Source of the DNA: Sipunculus nudus
Lineage: Eukaryota; Annelida; Sipuncula; Golfingiida; Sipunculidae
DNA length: 64,000 nt
Direction: 5' to 3'
Assembly: GCA_026874595.1 (NCBI GenBank)
Contig: CM049318.1
Coordinates: 44,310,456 to 44,374,455, forward strand
Both the position numbers and the translations under genes were made by a program. The notes under the pieces were generated by a model that saw nothing but the letters and a program-made list of their open reading frames with translations, was not told the origin of the DNA and made no database searches. Position 1 is the first letter of the stretch; each line of letters opens with the position of its first letter. Shown here in pieces: positions 36,534-49,031 of this stretch.

Positions 36534-37740
36534 CATAGGTCATGACGCTCAGCTGCCAAGCATGACCTGCGACATCATGGGCTGAGATTCACAACTTCCA
36601 GTTAAATTTTGAAGACCCAATATGTTGAAATTTTCTACGACAACAGAAATATATATCACCTGTGTCTGGTTAAAAAACAGTGAATTTATGGTCAGAGGAA
36701 AAATATTGCTTGTTAACCTATCAGCAACTATTCCCAGAGCTTGCTTGATACCTGTCAGTCTCAAAAGGAACACCACAAAGGGCAAATATAAGATCAACAT
36801 ATATAGCAAAAATCAAGGAAATCCATGCAAGAATTATTGAGAAATGGGTGCTTCTGTTTAAATTTTATTTAATACAAGCCAACTGTACTGCACCTGTATA
36901 AATGATGGTAATATTATTAAGAAATATTTGATTAATATACTTCTAACTGCATTCACTTTAACAGTTCTTGAGATAATATGATCAAAAGGAATATGGTTGC
37001 CTGGTGGCCATATTCAACTTCTGACAGGTCTGAAATCAGACAACAAACGTTCTCTAAATTGGATCAAACATTGAAGAAAAATCACTGAAACTGCACTGAA
37101 AAAAAGGATTTCTAAGGTGGATAACTAGCAGACATAATGGATTTCTGACAAGTCAGACATTTGATATCACACATCCTCCAATAAGAGACCAAACTTGGGG
37201 CAAATTCTCCAAAGGATGGTACAGTAATGAATGTCCAAAACAAATCAAAAGGCATGTTAAGGCCCTCATATCAGATTTATAGATATGCAAATGTAAAAAG
37301 TGTAAGTCTAATATTTTTTATTATAACTCTGCTTTTCAATGGGGTCAGCAGGGTAGGTAAACTGCAAAACCTGAAAGAAAGGAAATGCAGAAAGCATGAC
37401 TAAAAGTCTTGTAATGAAAAAAAGCCATCCTTAATCCAGGTACATATCCACATATTATGAGAACAAACACTTGCTTTTATATGTGGTGATTTATATATAA
37501 ATATTCCGATATCTAGGAAACTAAGTTTATTGCTATGATTCCACAAAATAAACTGCAAAATGTTCCCATCATCTTATAAATCAGTAGCTAAACCTTAATA
37601 ATATACTCATATAGTCTTAAAGCCTGGCTGAAGCATTCAAACAACAGTGTTTTTGTTACGCAGTAACGAGGTACTTATCACGCAGCCTTATCACTTAATA
37701 GGCTGATACAAAAGGGAGTCATATGTCACCAGTGTCACTC
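36534..37740 (+). mobile_element. A-type head followed by unassigned 1.2 kb
   Basis: TCAAGTGACCCATAGGTCA with GCTCAGCTG marks an element start. The following ~1.2 kb has no partner elsewhere in the window and no convincing coding frame. Similarity to A2 monomers begins at about 37750. Confidence 0.5.
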
Positions 37741-38579
37741 ACAATTACAGTGACACAGTGTCTAATTTCAGGTTTTCAAGAAGATTTTTCATGGACCTCC
37801 CTGGATATTAAGTTTGAAGATTCCAGGTCCAGTGGTTATAATTTGTGCCCTGTTAACAGATGACAGTTTCATTGCAGATCTGAAAAAAAAAGAGAAAAAA
37901 ATTAGAAAAAATTGGAAAAAAGTACAGGTGGCGCCACCTGTCTGCAGCAATTGATGGAACATCCGATGATCAATATTAATGCAAAGAATCATGGTGATCA
38001 ATGCAGTAGTTATTCTGATACTTGAGCTTTTGTACAAATTTTGCATTATTCTGGGGGGGGGGGGGTACTTTGGAGCCCCATAGCTCCAAGGATATGGGTA
38101 AAAGAGACCTAATTTCAGGTTTTCAAGGAGATTTTTCATGGACCTCTCTGGATGTCAAGTGAGAAGATTCCAGGTCCAGTGGTTACGATTTGTGCTCTGT
38201 TAACAGATGACAGTTTCATTGCAGGTCTGAAAAAAAGAGAAAATAATACATAAAAATTGGAAAAAATATAGGTGGCACCACCAGTCTAAAGAAGGTGATG
38301 GAACATCCCATGATCAATATTCATGCAAAGAATCATGGTGATCAATGCAGTAGTTATTCAGATACTTGAGCTTTTGTATCAAGTTTTGCATTATTCTGGG
38401 GGGTACTTTGGAGCCCCATAGCTCCGAGGATATGGGTAACAGAGACCTAATTTCAGGTTGTCAAGGAGATTTTTCATGGACCTCTCTGGATGTCAAGTGA
38501 GAAGATTCCAGGTCCAGTGGTTACGATTTGTGCTCTGTTAACATATGACAGTTTCATTGCAGGTCTGAAAAAAAGAGAA
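37741..38579 (+). repeat. A2 monomer array, left part
   Basis: Diverged A monomers with palindromes near 37927 and 38270. The array stops at AAAAAAGAGAAA, where element F is inserted, and continues at 42980. Confidence 0.75.
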
Positions 38580-41067
38580 AACAAGGGACCCATGGGTCAC
38601 GGCGCTCAGCTGTTATATATGATAAAAAATATGATTTGGGAAAGAGGCATATGCTGGTTTTGTGTGGTATAAATATAAGCTTTATTATGAGTTGTTGGTG
38701 TTTAGCTTATGTATGATTTTTATTGTATCTTTGGAGACAGGGAAGAGGATTGATTTCATTTATTTTATTAACAAATGGAGTGCTATTTTCACACAGATTT
38801 TGACTTGGCCATATAACTTATTAGCAGCACATATAATAAAAGAGTTTCACTATTTATTAAAATTTAATAACAAATATTGTGCCAATATAATTTTTATTAA
38901 AAATAACGAGAGAATCATATGATTTTTTAATTAAATATAACTGAAATAATTATTAAAATATTATAGAATATATGCATTCATGAATACATTTTGAAAGTAT
39001 TTACACTGGTATTCAAATACTTTCATTTTTACCTGAATTCCCATTCTGATGCAAGAAATTTTATAATGGAGCACATATTCATATTCATATTCATATATAT
39101 TTGCTAAGTATTTGCACCATGTCTGGTATTTATTCAGTTTTAGCCAAACAATGATGTTGAGAATCCAGAATATAAACAAAGGACCCATGGGTCACGACAA
39201 AAGTTTGAAATTTTGGCAAATGCAAAATATGAAAAATATTCTATTGTAATGTTTTATATTTATATAAGCATATGAGAAGCTAAGAGGAAAGGGCCCTCCT
39301 ACTTGGTTATACTAAAGTTCTCAATATATGATTGCAAACTAATACTCTGACAAAACTGTCATGAAGAAAAACAGAATAAGTTTTGAGATACTGTGATGCA
39401 TATGAAAAATTTACAGGTGGACAGGCAAGTGGACAGAATGGACTAATACCTTCATTTCACTTTCAAGGGAATAATGCATTTAAGTTTATATATAAGCCTA
39501 TTTTTTTAGCATATCCACTTTTTTCATTAATAGTTTTTATCTGATTCATTTTTTTTATTTACAAGTGTTATAAATTTGTAATATAAAAGTGAAAATATAA
39601 GTTAAAATATTAGAATTCTAAGTTGCAATCATTATATATCCAGATTGTAGCTCACATTGGGTCATATTATGCATACACATATATTTTATTATTTTTAAAT
39701 CAAATGTTTAAACTGAATGTAAAAGAAAATAATGCTACAACATGGCATCTAAAAAATTATTCCTTGAATCCCTATTAAAAAGTTTTGCACATTGGAGTTT
39801 TCAGGACATGCTTAATTTTATTCACCGAAATAAAATAAAAGATTCAGTAAATATGATAAAATAAAAACATCTTTTCAAATTAAATTAACACACTGTTGGT
39901 TGAATGAGGGACAAACAATATCATTATGCTAATTAAAATCTCAGCTATAATTAATAACTGGAATTAATAGTCAATTTCACACCTGGTGAAGTTTTACTCT
40001 TCTGAAGTAAAGCATTACTTATCTGATGAACATCCAGACTTTTATAGCAATACATCACTTTGTGGACACAATTAAATGTGCACTTTAATCATTATAACCC
40101 TGGTGGTACAATACAAAATCTAAAATGTAGCATGTCCAAGAATAAAATAAGATACAGAAAATTATAACATTCATCTAGTTTATGCACCAGCTGGGGGGGG
40201 GGGGGGGGGTTGAGTGCAGGGCAGAGGAGAAGCCTGCTAGTAGTGGCCAAGCTGGGTCAAGGCAAGCTGCCTGGGGTGGGTTACATAATGCAAGTGAAGG
40301 CTGTACTACCAGGTGGGCCAGATGTAAACAACACTTGACATGGTGTATGAAAACTTGAATAAAAGCTACTCTTTTCAACCAATTTCTTTGAAATTTCAGA
40401 TTTTAAAAGATTAAATCCTTAAGTATATATGCTGTGAAAATTAAATCAACAGTGCTTACAGGGAAAAAACGTGCCACTGCTGCCAAAATTAGACAAAATT
40501 TAAGGTATTGATTTTTTATTTATGTTAATAACTTGAAAAATTTGCAAAATTCAGATCTAATTTTGGGCAAACAATTGAATCTTGATTAAGCATAGTTATA
40601 TTCCTGAAAAAAAGTCTTCAGCTTCAGCAATTCTCATGTTAAGTGAGCAAATATATTTCCTGATTTTAAAAAAATTGCATTATATTTGGGCCTATAACTT
40701 CAAAATAATACCCAATACTACCTAATTTTTGGTATGTGCACAGAAAATGTATGGAAGAATATGAATACTAAATATGATCAAAAACAGATCAGTGCTTTTG
40801 ATATTAGGCAGACTTGAAGTGTAACAATTGCTTTTTTATGGAAAATGGAGGTTTTTCCTTAATATCTCGAAAGAACAAAGTTCTAATGACCCAATTTTTG
40901 GTATGGTAGGAGATTTTGGGGACATCTAATGGTATGCAGAATTTTGGATTCCTAGGTCCAACAGTTTTAAAACGTGCCCTGTTAACGGACGGCCGGACTG
41001 CCGGACGGACGACGGACAAAGGACCACGACTATAGCTCAGATGACTTATAGTCAGCTGAGCTAAAAA
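38580..41067 (+). mobile_element. Complete F element
   Basis: Head AACAAGGGACCCATGGGTCA with GCTCAGCTG, the F leader, and a long AT-rich middle. A second decayed head is embedded near 39175. A 17-bp G-run lies at 40193-40209. The D-type body starts near 40470, followed by a microsatellite at about 40985-41016 and the hairpin at 41033-41063. Total 2.49 kb, inserted in the A-run of an A2 monomer. Confidence 0.75.
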
Positions 41068-41072
41068 TACAT

Positions 41073-42979
41073 AACAAGGGACCTATGGGTCACTGTGCTC
41101 AGCTGACGTTAACCTTGAAGGTAAAAATCTAATATAATATCTAATGGAGATAAATTGTAAGAGGAAGAGGTAATAAAGGCCATGGTTGGTTTATATGATT
41201 GGTTTGTATTGATGAGCAAGAAATTGTTGCAAAAATTATTTTGTGACCTGACCATGTGTTTCCTTCCTAATGTTGAAACTAAAGCATGTGAGCAGTTTGT
41301 GAACAAATGATCTGTACTATTACCATGATCATTAGTTGGTTTTTCGATTAACTGTTGACATTTCAGTAGTTTACACATTTGTTCAATTGAATCTATTTTT
41401 TTATATGATATATATTATTAAATATATATGTATTTTTTTTATGAAATGTATACAGTTGAAATATAGCTAATTAACAACATAAAACAGGGCAAACAAAGCC
41501 TGATCTCAAATTCTGCTGAGGCAGGAAAATAATGAACAAATGTTTGTATTAAATCCTGATTTTTTTATCACATCAATTATTTTCTAAATTAAGTTTATAT
41601 TTCTATACATTTCCAATATAACATATATATTTGAATATAAAAGCTGATTCATAATTCTCAATTGCATCATCATAAATCTCAATCTTGTCAAATAACACCA
41701 TATCATGCATACAAATGTTTATTAATTTTTTACCACAAAAATATATCTTTTAAATCTGTAAAACAATAAATATCTAAAAATAATACTTGATTTAGATTTC
41801 ACAATTTTTAATTGTGTCTTTATTTATCCATAATGGGCTTCATATTTTATAATAATTTAAGCATACTGATGGGTTCATTTATATTTGTTAAAATCATTTA
41901 AAAGAAAATTGATTTCTTTAAAAATGCTACATTACACAACATTGCATCTTCTGGATCACACCGAATTATTTTTTCAAGGAAAGTTTTTGCATATCGGAGT
42001 GGAAACAGCATTACAATTAAGGAGATACAGTGAAAACAATAACAATTACTGCATAACACTTGGTGTGTGGGTTTGCGGGGGGGGGGGGGGGGGGGGGGGG
42101 AGGGGTTGATTGGGGTGGTGATATGAGAATAACTGTACACCTGTCACAGCAGGGGATCTCCCCCAGTGACTGTAACAAATCAGAAACCCTGGCATAGCTG
42201 ACTTCCAGTGACCTGGAGTGGGACCCTGCATCTGTAATCAAAGCATGTGACTACAGAAAAAAATCAATAACTAGCTTAATTTTCAAGCTTTTATTTTCAA
42301 ATTTCAGATTTAGACAAACTAAATATTTATGTTTACATGCTGTGAAAATTAAATCAATGGTGCTTACAGGAATAAAACGTGCCATGGTCAAAGTTGGGCG
42401 AAATTTAAGGTACTGATTTTTTTTATGCTAATAACTTAAAAAATTTACAAAATTCAGATCTAATTTTGGGTAAACAATTGAATCTTAATTAAACATAGTT
42501 ATATACTTGATAAAATAGACTCTAGTTTCAAAATTTTTTTTCATGTAAAGTGAGTTATTATTTTTCCTGATTTTTTACAAAGTCCATTATGTTTGGGCCC
42601 ATAACTTAAAGAATTTATACTTTACAGACTTAATTTCTGGCATGTACATAGGAACTATATAGAGGAATATTTATGGTAAATATGAGGAAAAACAGATGAG
42701 TGGTTTTGATATTAGGCAGTCCTGAAGTGTGAAAATAGGATTTTAATAAAAAATTGAGGTTTTTCCTTAATTTCTCAAAGGAACGAAGTCGCAAAGACCC
42801 AGTTTTCGGCTTGGTAGGAGATCTTGGGGACATCTAACAGTATGCTGAATTTTTGGTTCCTAGGTCTTACGGTTTCAAAACGTGCCACATCTATGGACGG
42901 ACGGACGAACAGACGGACGGACGACGGACAATGGACCACGACTATAGCTCAGATGACTTATAGTCAGCTGAGCTAAAAA
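41073..42979 (+). mobile_element. Complete E element, copy 1
   Basis: 1,907 bp. Head AACAAGGGACCTATGGGTCA with GCTCAGCTGACG, then the E leader (CCTTGAAGGTAAAAATCTAA). A 24-bp G-run lies at 42077-42100. The D body starts near 42378, with a microsatellite at about 42895-42925 and the hairpin at 42945-42975. Five host bases (TACAT) separate it from the F element on its left. Closely similar full copies lie at 45280 and 60505. Confidence 0.85.
42077..42100 (+). repeat. 24-bp poly-G tract in E
   Basis: Lies at the same place as the 31-bp run at 46280 and the 35-bp run at 61478, between the CATAACACTTGGTG and TGATTGGGGT segments. Confidence 0.85.
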
Positions 42980-44232
42980 TTGGAAAAAATATAGGTGGCA
43001 CCACCAGTCTAAAGAAGGTGATGGAACATCCAATGATCAATATTAATGCAAAGAATCATGGTGATCAATGCAGTAGTTATTCAGATACTTGAGCTTTTGT
43101 ATCAAATTTTGCATTATTCTGGGGGGGTACTTTGGAGCGCCATAGCTCCAGAGATATGGGTAAAAGAGACCTAATTTCAGGTTTTCAAGGAGATTTTTCA
43201 TGGACCTCTCTGGATGTCAAGTGAGAAGATTCCAGGTCCAGTGGTTACGATTTGTGCTCTGTTAACAGATGACAGTTTCATTGCAGGTCTGAAAAAAAGA
43301 AAAAAATACATAAAAATTGGAAAAAATATAGGTGGCACCACCAGTCTAAAGAAGGTGATGGAACATCCCATGATCAATATTCATGCAAAGAATCATGGTG
43401 ATCAATGCAGTAGTTATTCAGATACTTGAGCTTTTGTATCAAGTTTTGCATTATTCTGGGGGGTACTTTGGAGCCCCATAGCTCAGAGGATATGGGTAAC
43501 AGAGACCTAATTTCAGGTTGTCAAGGAGATTTTTCATGGACATCCCTGGATATTAAGTTTGAAGATTCCAGGTCCAGAGGTTACGATTTGTGCCCTGTTA
43601 ACAGATGACAGTTTCATTGCAGGTCTGAAAAAAAGAGAAAAAAATACATAAAAATTAGAAAAAATATAGTTGGCACCACCAGTCTAAAGAAGGTGATGGA
43701 ACATCCCATGATCAATATTCATGCGAAGAATCATGGTGATCAATGCAGTGGTTATTCAGATACTTGAGCTTTTGTATCAAGTTTTGCATTATTCTGGGGG
43801 GTACTTTGGAGCCCCATAGCTCCGAGGATATGGGTAACAGAGACCTAATTTCAGGTTGTCAAGGAGATTTTTCATGGACCTCCCTGGATATTAAGTTTGA
43901 AGTTTCCAGGTCCAGTGGTTACGATTTGTGCCCTGTTAACAGATGACAGTTTCATTTCAGATCTGGAAAAAATTGGAAAAAAAATTTCAAAAAAATTGGA
44001 AAAAATACAGGTGGCACCACCAGTCTGCAGGAAGTGATGGAACATCCCATGATCAATATTCATGCGAAGAACCATGGTGATCAAAGCAGTGGTTATTCAG
44101 ATACTTGAGCTTTTGTATCAAATTTTGCATTATTCTGGGGGGTACTTTGGAGCGCCATAGCTCCAAGGATATGGGTAACAGAGACCTAATTTAAGGTTTT
44201 CAAGGATATTTTTCATGGACCTCCCTGGATGT
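42980..44232 (+). repeat. A2 monomer array, right part
   Basis: Four units start near 42993, 43330, 43669 and 44009 (period ~338). They continue the array that ends at 38579. At 44228-44240 an A2 unit switches to a C monomer within ATGT-AGGTGG. Confidence 0.8.
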
Positions 44233-45279
44233 AGGTGGCCCCATCAACACCTCAATTTCAGATATGACTCATGTGACCAACATTGGCATAAAATTTGGTG
44301 ATGATAGCTCCAGCCGTTTCTGAGATTGTAATTTTACTATGCTTTTTTGGACAGACGACTAAGTTCAACTTCCTGTTACTTGGCCAAAAATCTCCGAACT
44401 GGAACCATTCGAACAAACTTGAGAGAGATTGTTCCAGAGATCATTTCTGTGAAATATTGGACAATTTGGCTGGACAGTTTCAGAGAAGAAGATTTTTAAA
44501 GGTTTTTAAGCTTTTTCTCTATAAAATCTAAATTAATGCAGATACCCAATAATAAGCTCCAGGCCACCAAGTTTCACATGTGACGAATTCTTACATGTAA
44601 TTTGGAGCTGCTAGCTCCGACAGTTTCTGACTTACAGCCATGGACGGCGGAAAGCCAGCCCTGGATGGCAGACGGCGGACAGCGGACAGACGACGCTGCG
44701 CCATCGCATAAGCTCACAGGTTCGCTAAAAAGAAATCAGGAATACATGTAAAATTATTACAGATGCATACTGAATGCAAAATTAAAATACAGATATATCT
44801 CATTGATGGCAAATTCTTGAATTAAGTTAAGTAGGGATACCAATAATTTATAATCCATGTACAGTTGTATTTATATAGCCACAGAGAGCTGAATATCCAT
44901 GAATATCCCATTGCCTGGTATGATGATACAGGCACTGATGACCCTGTACAAAAAAGGCCGATGCAGATGGCGCCACCAATACCTCAATTTCAGATATGAC
45001 CTATGTGACCAACATTGGCATAAAATTTGGTGATGATAGCTACAGCCATTTCTGAGATTTAAATTTTAATATGCTTTTTTGCACAGTTAACAAAGTTCAA
45101 CCTCCTGTGTCTCGGCCAAAAATCTCTGAACTGGAACCATTCGAACAATCTTGAGAAAAATTGTTCCAGGGATCATTTCCGTGAAATATTAGACAATTTG
45201 GTTGGACAGTTTCAGAGAAGAAGATTTTTCAAGCTTTTTTAGCTTTTTCCCTATAAAATCTAAGAAAATGCAGTTAGAA
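44233..45279 (+). mobile_element. Family C modules, including a C terminus at 44701-44732
   Basis: A C monomer and the CAATAATAAGCTCC segment (near 44549) are followed by a complete C terminus, then a second C module with a monomer near 44967. That module runs to GCAGTTAGAAA, where E is inserted. Confidence 0.7.
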
Positions 45280-46277
45280 AACAAGGGACCTATGGGTCAC
45301 TGTGCTCAGCTGACGTTAACCTTGAAGGTAAAAATCTAAAATAATATCTAATGGAGATAAAGTGTAAGAGGAAGAGGTAATAAAGGCCATGGTTGGTTTA
45401 TATGATTGGTTTGTATTGATGAGCAAGAAATTGTTGCAAAAAATATTTTGTGACCTGATCATGTGTTTCCTAATGTTGAAACTAAAGCATGTGAGCAGTT
45501 TGTGAACAAATGATCTGTACTATAACCATGATCATTAATTAGTTTTTTGATTAACTGTTGACATTTCAGTAGTTTACACATTTGTTCAATTGAATCTATT
45601 TTTTTGTATAATATATATTATTAAATATATATGTATTTTTTTTATGAAATGTATACAGTTGAAATATAGCTAATTAACAACATAAAACAGGGCAAACAAA
45701 GCCTGATCTCAAATTCTGCTGAGGCAGGAAAATAATGAACACATGTTTGCATTAAATCCTGATTTTTTTATCACATCAATTATTTTCTAATTTAAGTTTA
45801 TATTTCTATACATTTCCAATTAAACATATATATCTGAATTTAAAAGTTGATTCATAATTCTCAATTGTATCATCATAAATCTCAATCTTGTCAGATAACA
45901 CCACATCATGCATACAAATGTTTATCTATTTTTTACCACAAACATATATCTTTTAAATCTGCAAAACAGTATCTAAAAATAATACTTGATTTAGATTTCA
46001 CAATTTTTTATTGTTTCTTTATTTATCCATAATGTGCTTCATATTTCATAATAATTTAAGCATACTGAGGGGTTCATTTATATTTGTTAAAATCATTTAA
46101 AAGAAAATTAATTTCTTTAAAAATGCTACATTACACAACATTGCATCTTCTGGATTACACCTTGAATTATTTTTTCATGGAAAGTTTTTGCATATCGGAG
46201 TGGAAACAGCATTACAATTAAGGAGATACAGTGAAAACAATAACAATTACTGCATAACACTTGGTGGGTTGGGTTTG

Positions 46278-46311
<34 letters not shown>

Positions 46312-47206
46312 GATTGGGGTTGTGATATGAGAATAACTGTACACCTGTCACAGCAGGGGATCTCCCCCAGTGACTGTAACAAATCAGAAACCCTGGCATA
46401 GCTGACTTCCAGTGACCTGGAGTGGGACCCTGCATCTGTAATCAAAGTGAGTGACTACAGAAAAAAAAATCAATAACTAGCTTAATTTTCAAGCTTTTAT
46501 TTTCAAATTTCAGATTTAGACAAACTAAATATTTATGTTTACATGCTGTGAAAATTAAATCAATGGTGCTTACAGGAAAAAAACGTGCCATGGTCAAAGT
46601 TGGGCAAAATTTAAGGTACTGATTTTTTTTTTATGCTAATAACTTAAAAAATTTACAAAATTCAGATCTAATTTTGGGTAAACAATTGAATCTTAATTAA
46701 ACATAGTTATATACTTGAGAAAATAGACTCTAGTTTCAAAATTTTTCATGTTAAGTGAGTTATTATTTTTCCTGATTTTTTACAAAGTCCATTATGTTTG
46801 GGCCCATAACTTAAAGAATTTATACTTTTCAGTACTTTAAATTATATAATACAGACCTAATTTCTGGCATGTACATAGGAACTATATAGAGGAATATTTA
46901 TGGTAAATATGAGGAAAAACAGATGGGTAGTTTTGATATTAGGCAGTCCTGAAGTGTGAAAATAGGATTCTAATAAAAAATTGAGGTTTTTCCTTAATTT
47001 CTCAAAGGAAAGAAGTCGCAAAGACCCAGTTTTCGGCTTGGAAGATAATCTTGGGGATATCTAACATTATGCTGAATTTTGGATTCCTAGGTCTTACGGT
47101 TTCAAAACGTGCCACATCTACGGACGGACGGACGGACGGATGGACGGACGACGGACAATGGACCACGACTATAGCTCAGATGACTTATAGTCAGCTGAGC
47201 TAAAAA
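45280..47206 (+). mobile_element. Complete E element, copy 2
   Basis: 1,927 bp with the same modules as copy 1. The G-run is at 46280-46310, the D body starts at about 46584, the microsatellite lies at about 47119-47156, and the hairpin at 47172-47202. It inserted in the A-run of a C monomer, at the same position used by A at 3932. Confidence 0.85.
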
Positions 47207-47210
47207 ATAA

Positions 47211-48860
47211 ACTAGACGACCATAGGTCGAACGCTTGCCGGAAATCGGAAGTGAAACACAGACAGACAGACAGAACATATTGTCGGTTTTCTATCAATGG
47301 AATGACTCTCAGGGCCATTGCTGAGAATATGTGGCCCGTAGAATGACATATGAGACAAAAGAACAGGCAAGCAGACAAAGCTGACAACAAAAGATGAACA
47401 GACAGACATACTGACTTTGTGAGACAAGATTGACACCAGATGACTTAACCTAGTTATGGAGAAGATTCAAAGGAAGAAAATGAGTTATAATTTATGTAAT
47501 TTAGATTTATAGTTTTGGTGGTATGGCGAATTAATGATATACTTGAGAGGTTCGACAATAGCGCCCTCTAGCGGACATATTAAGAAGACGAAAAATCTGT
47601 TTCGTTTTATTAGTGTATGACATGAGATGTCCCAGTTTCAAAAGGATTCCGTCAAAGCTGTGGCCTGTAGAATGCTATATGTAAGGCGTAAGAACCAGCA
47701 AGCAGGAGAATTTAAGGACAATTGACAAACAGACGGACACACTGACAAAGTGACTCAAGATTGAGTCCAGATGACTACTCCTGGTTATGGAGAAGACTCA
47801 AAGGAAGAGAAAAGCTACAGTTTATGTAACTGAGGTTTATAGTTTTGGAGATATTGCCAAAGCATGATATGTTGGGAGATGTTTGAGTTCAGCACCCCCT
47901 AGCAGTCATATCCGGAAAATGAAAAGTTGGTTTCGAGATATTAATGTAAGACTTAAGATGTAATAGTTTCAAAAGGATTTTTTCAAAACTGTGGCCAGTA
48001 GAATGCTATATGTGAGACGCAAGAGCAAGCAGGCAAATTTGAGGACAACTGACAAACAGGCAGACACACTGACAAAGTGACACAAAATTGTGACCAGATG
48101 ACTACACCAGGTTATGGAGAAGACTCAGAGGAAGAAAATAAGCTATAGTTTATATAATTGAGGCTTATAATTTTGGAGATATGGCCAAATATGATATGTT
48201 GGGGAGGTTCGCATCCAGCGCCCCCTAGCGGCCCTATCCAGAAAATGAAAAAACAAATTCGAGATACTAGGGTAAGACTTGAAATATATCAGTTTTGAAA
48301 AGATTCCTGCAAAACTGTGGCCTCCAGGGCAAGATTAATGAAATCTTGAAATATCTTAATTGATGAGATATCTTACGAGATATTGCAAGACTTTTAATAA
48401 AATCATGTAGTACTAAACAAATGCTACCTAATGCAAAAAACTAGACCTCTCTAGCATTAAATCTGACAAATTAGTCCACTGATTTTCAAATATGAATATT
48501 TTTCCCGAAAATGTGTTACCATGGAAACGGCATATTTGAGGAAGGTACCCACCAGAAGAAAGGCCATTGGATGAGGATTAAAATGAGCTATAGTTCAAGT
48601 AGATACGACTAATAGTTACAAAGGTATGAAGAAAACCCCTTTTGTATACTTTTGATGACCTCGACCTTGACCTTTGACCTATTTGGACTGAAAACAATAG
48701 GGCACCTAGAATTTTGGTTGTCCATCATCTTTGAAAGTTTCAAGGTGATTGTGGCAAAATTGTGGCCAGGAGAGTGCAGACAAACAAACAAACAGACAAA
48801 CAGACATACGCAACTGACCAATATGCTTGCCGAAATCTTTGATTCCGGCAAGCAAGAAAA
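47211..48860 (+). mobile_element. Family H element: fourth family with the same architecture
   Basis: The head hairpin is CGACC-ATA-GGTCG (47217-47229). Subterminal GCTTGCCGGAAATC (47233-47246) follows, then three tandem monomers, an ACAA/ACAG microsatellite (about 48780-48806) and a 3' hairpin. The hairpin arms are GCTTGCCGAAATC (48825-48837) and GATTCCGGCAAGC (48841-48853) around TTT, followed by AAGAAAA. It sits in the A-run of a C host, 4-5 bp from the E element. No sequence is shared with A, B or C, and there is no coding frame of note. Confidence 0.8.
47561..48340 (+). repeat. ~328-bp H monomers with GCGCCCCCTAGCGG motif
   Basis: The motif occurs once per unit: GCGCCCTCTAGCGG at 47561, GCACCCCCTAGCAG at 47892 and GCGCCCCCTAGCGG at 48218, at spacings of 331 and 326 bp. 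Units also share GGTTATGGAGAAGA and AACTGTGGCC. Confidence 0.85.
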
Positions 48861-49031
48861 TCCAATATAGTTTTTTGGATGACTGATTATTTGCAAAAAA
48901 ATTTGGTGATGCTAGCTCCTGCCGTTTTTGAGATAGCTGTGGTTAATGTACAGATGACGCACAATGCACGACAGACGACGCACGACGGACAACGCCACAC
49001 CATCGCATAAGCTCACAGGTTCGCTAAAAAT
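48861..49031 (+). mobile_element. Family C 3' end resuming after E and H insertions
   Basis: TCCAATATAGTTTTTTGGAT continues the C host and ends in the C terminus CACAGGTTCGCTAAAAA. A2 sequence (TACAGGTGGTGCCATCAG) follows directly. Confidence 0.8.
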
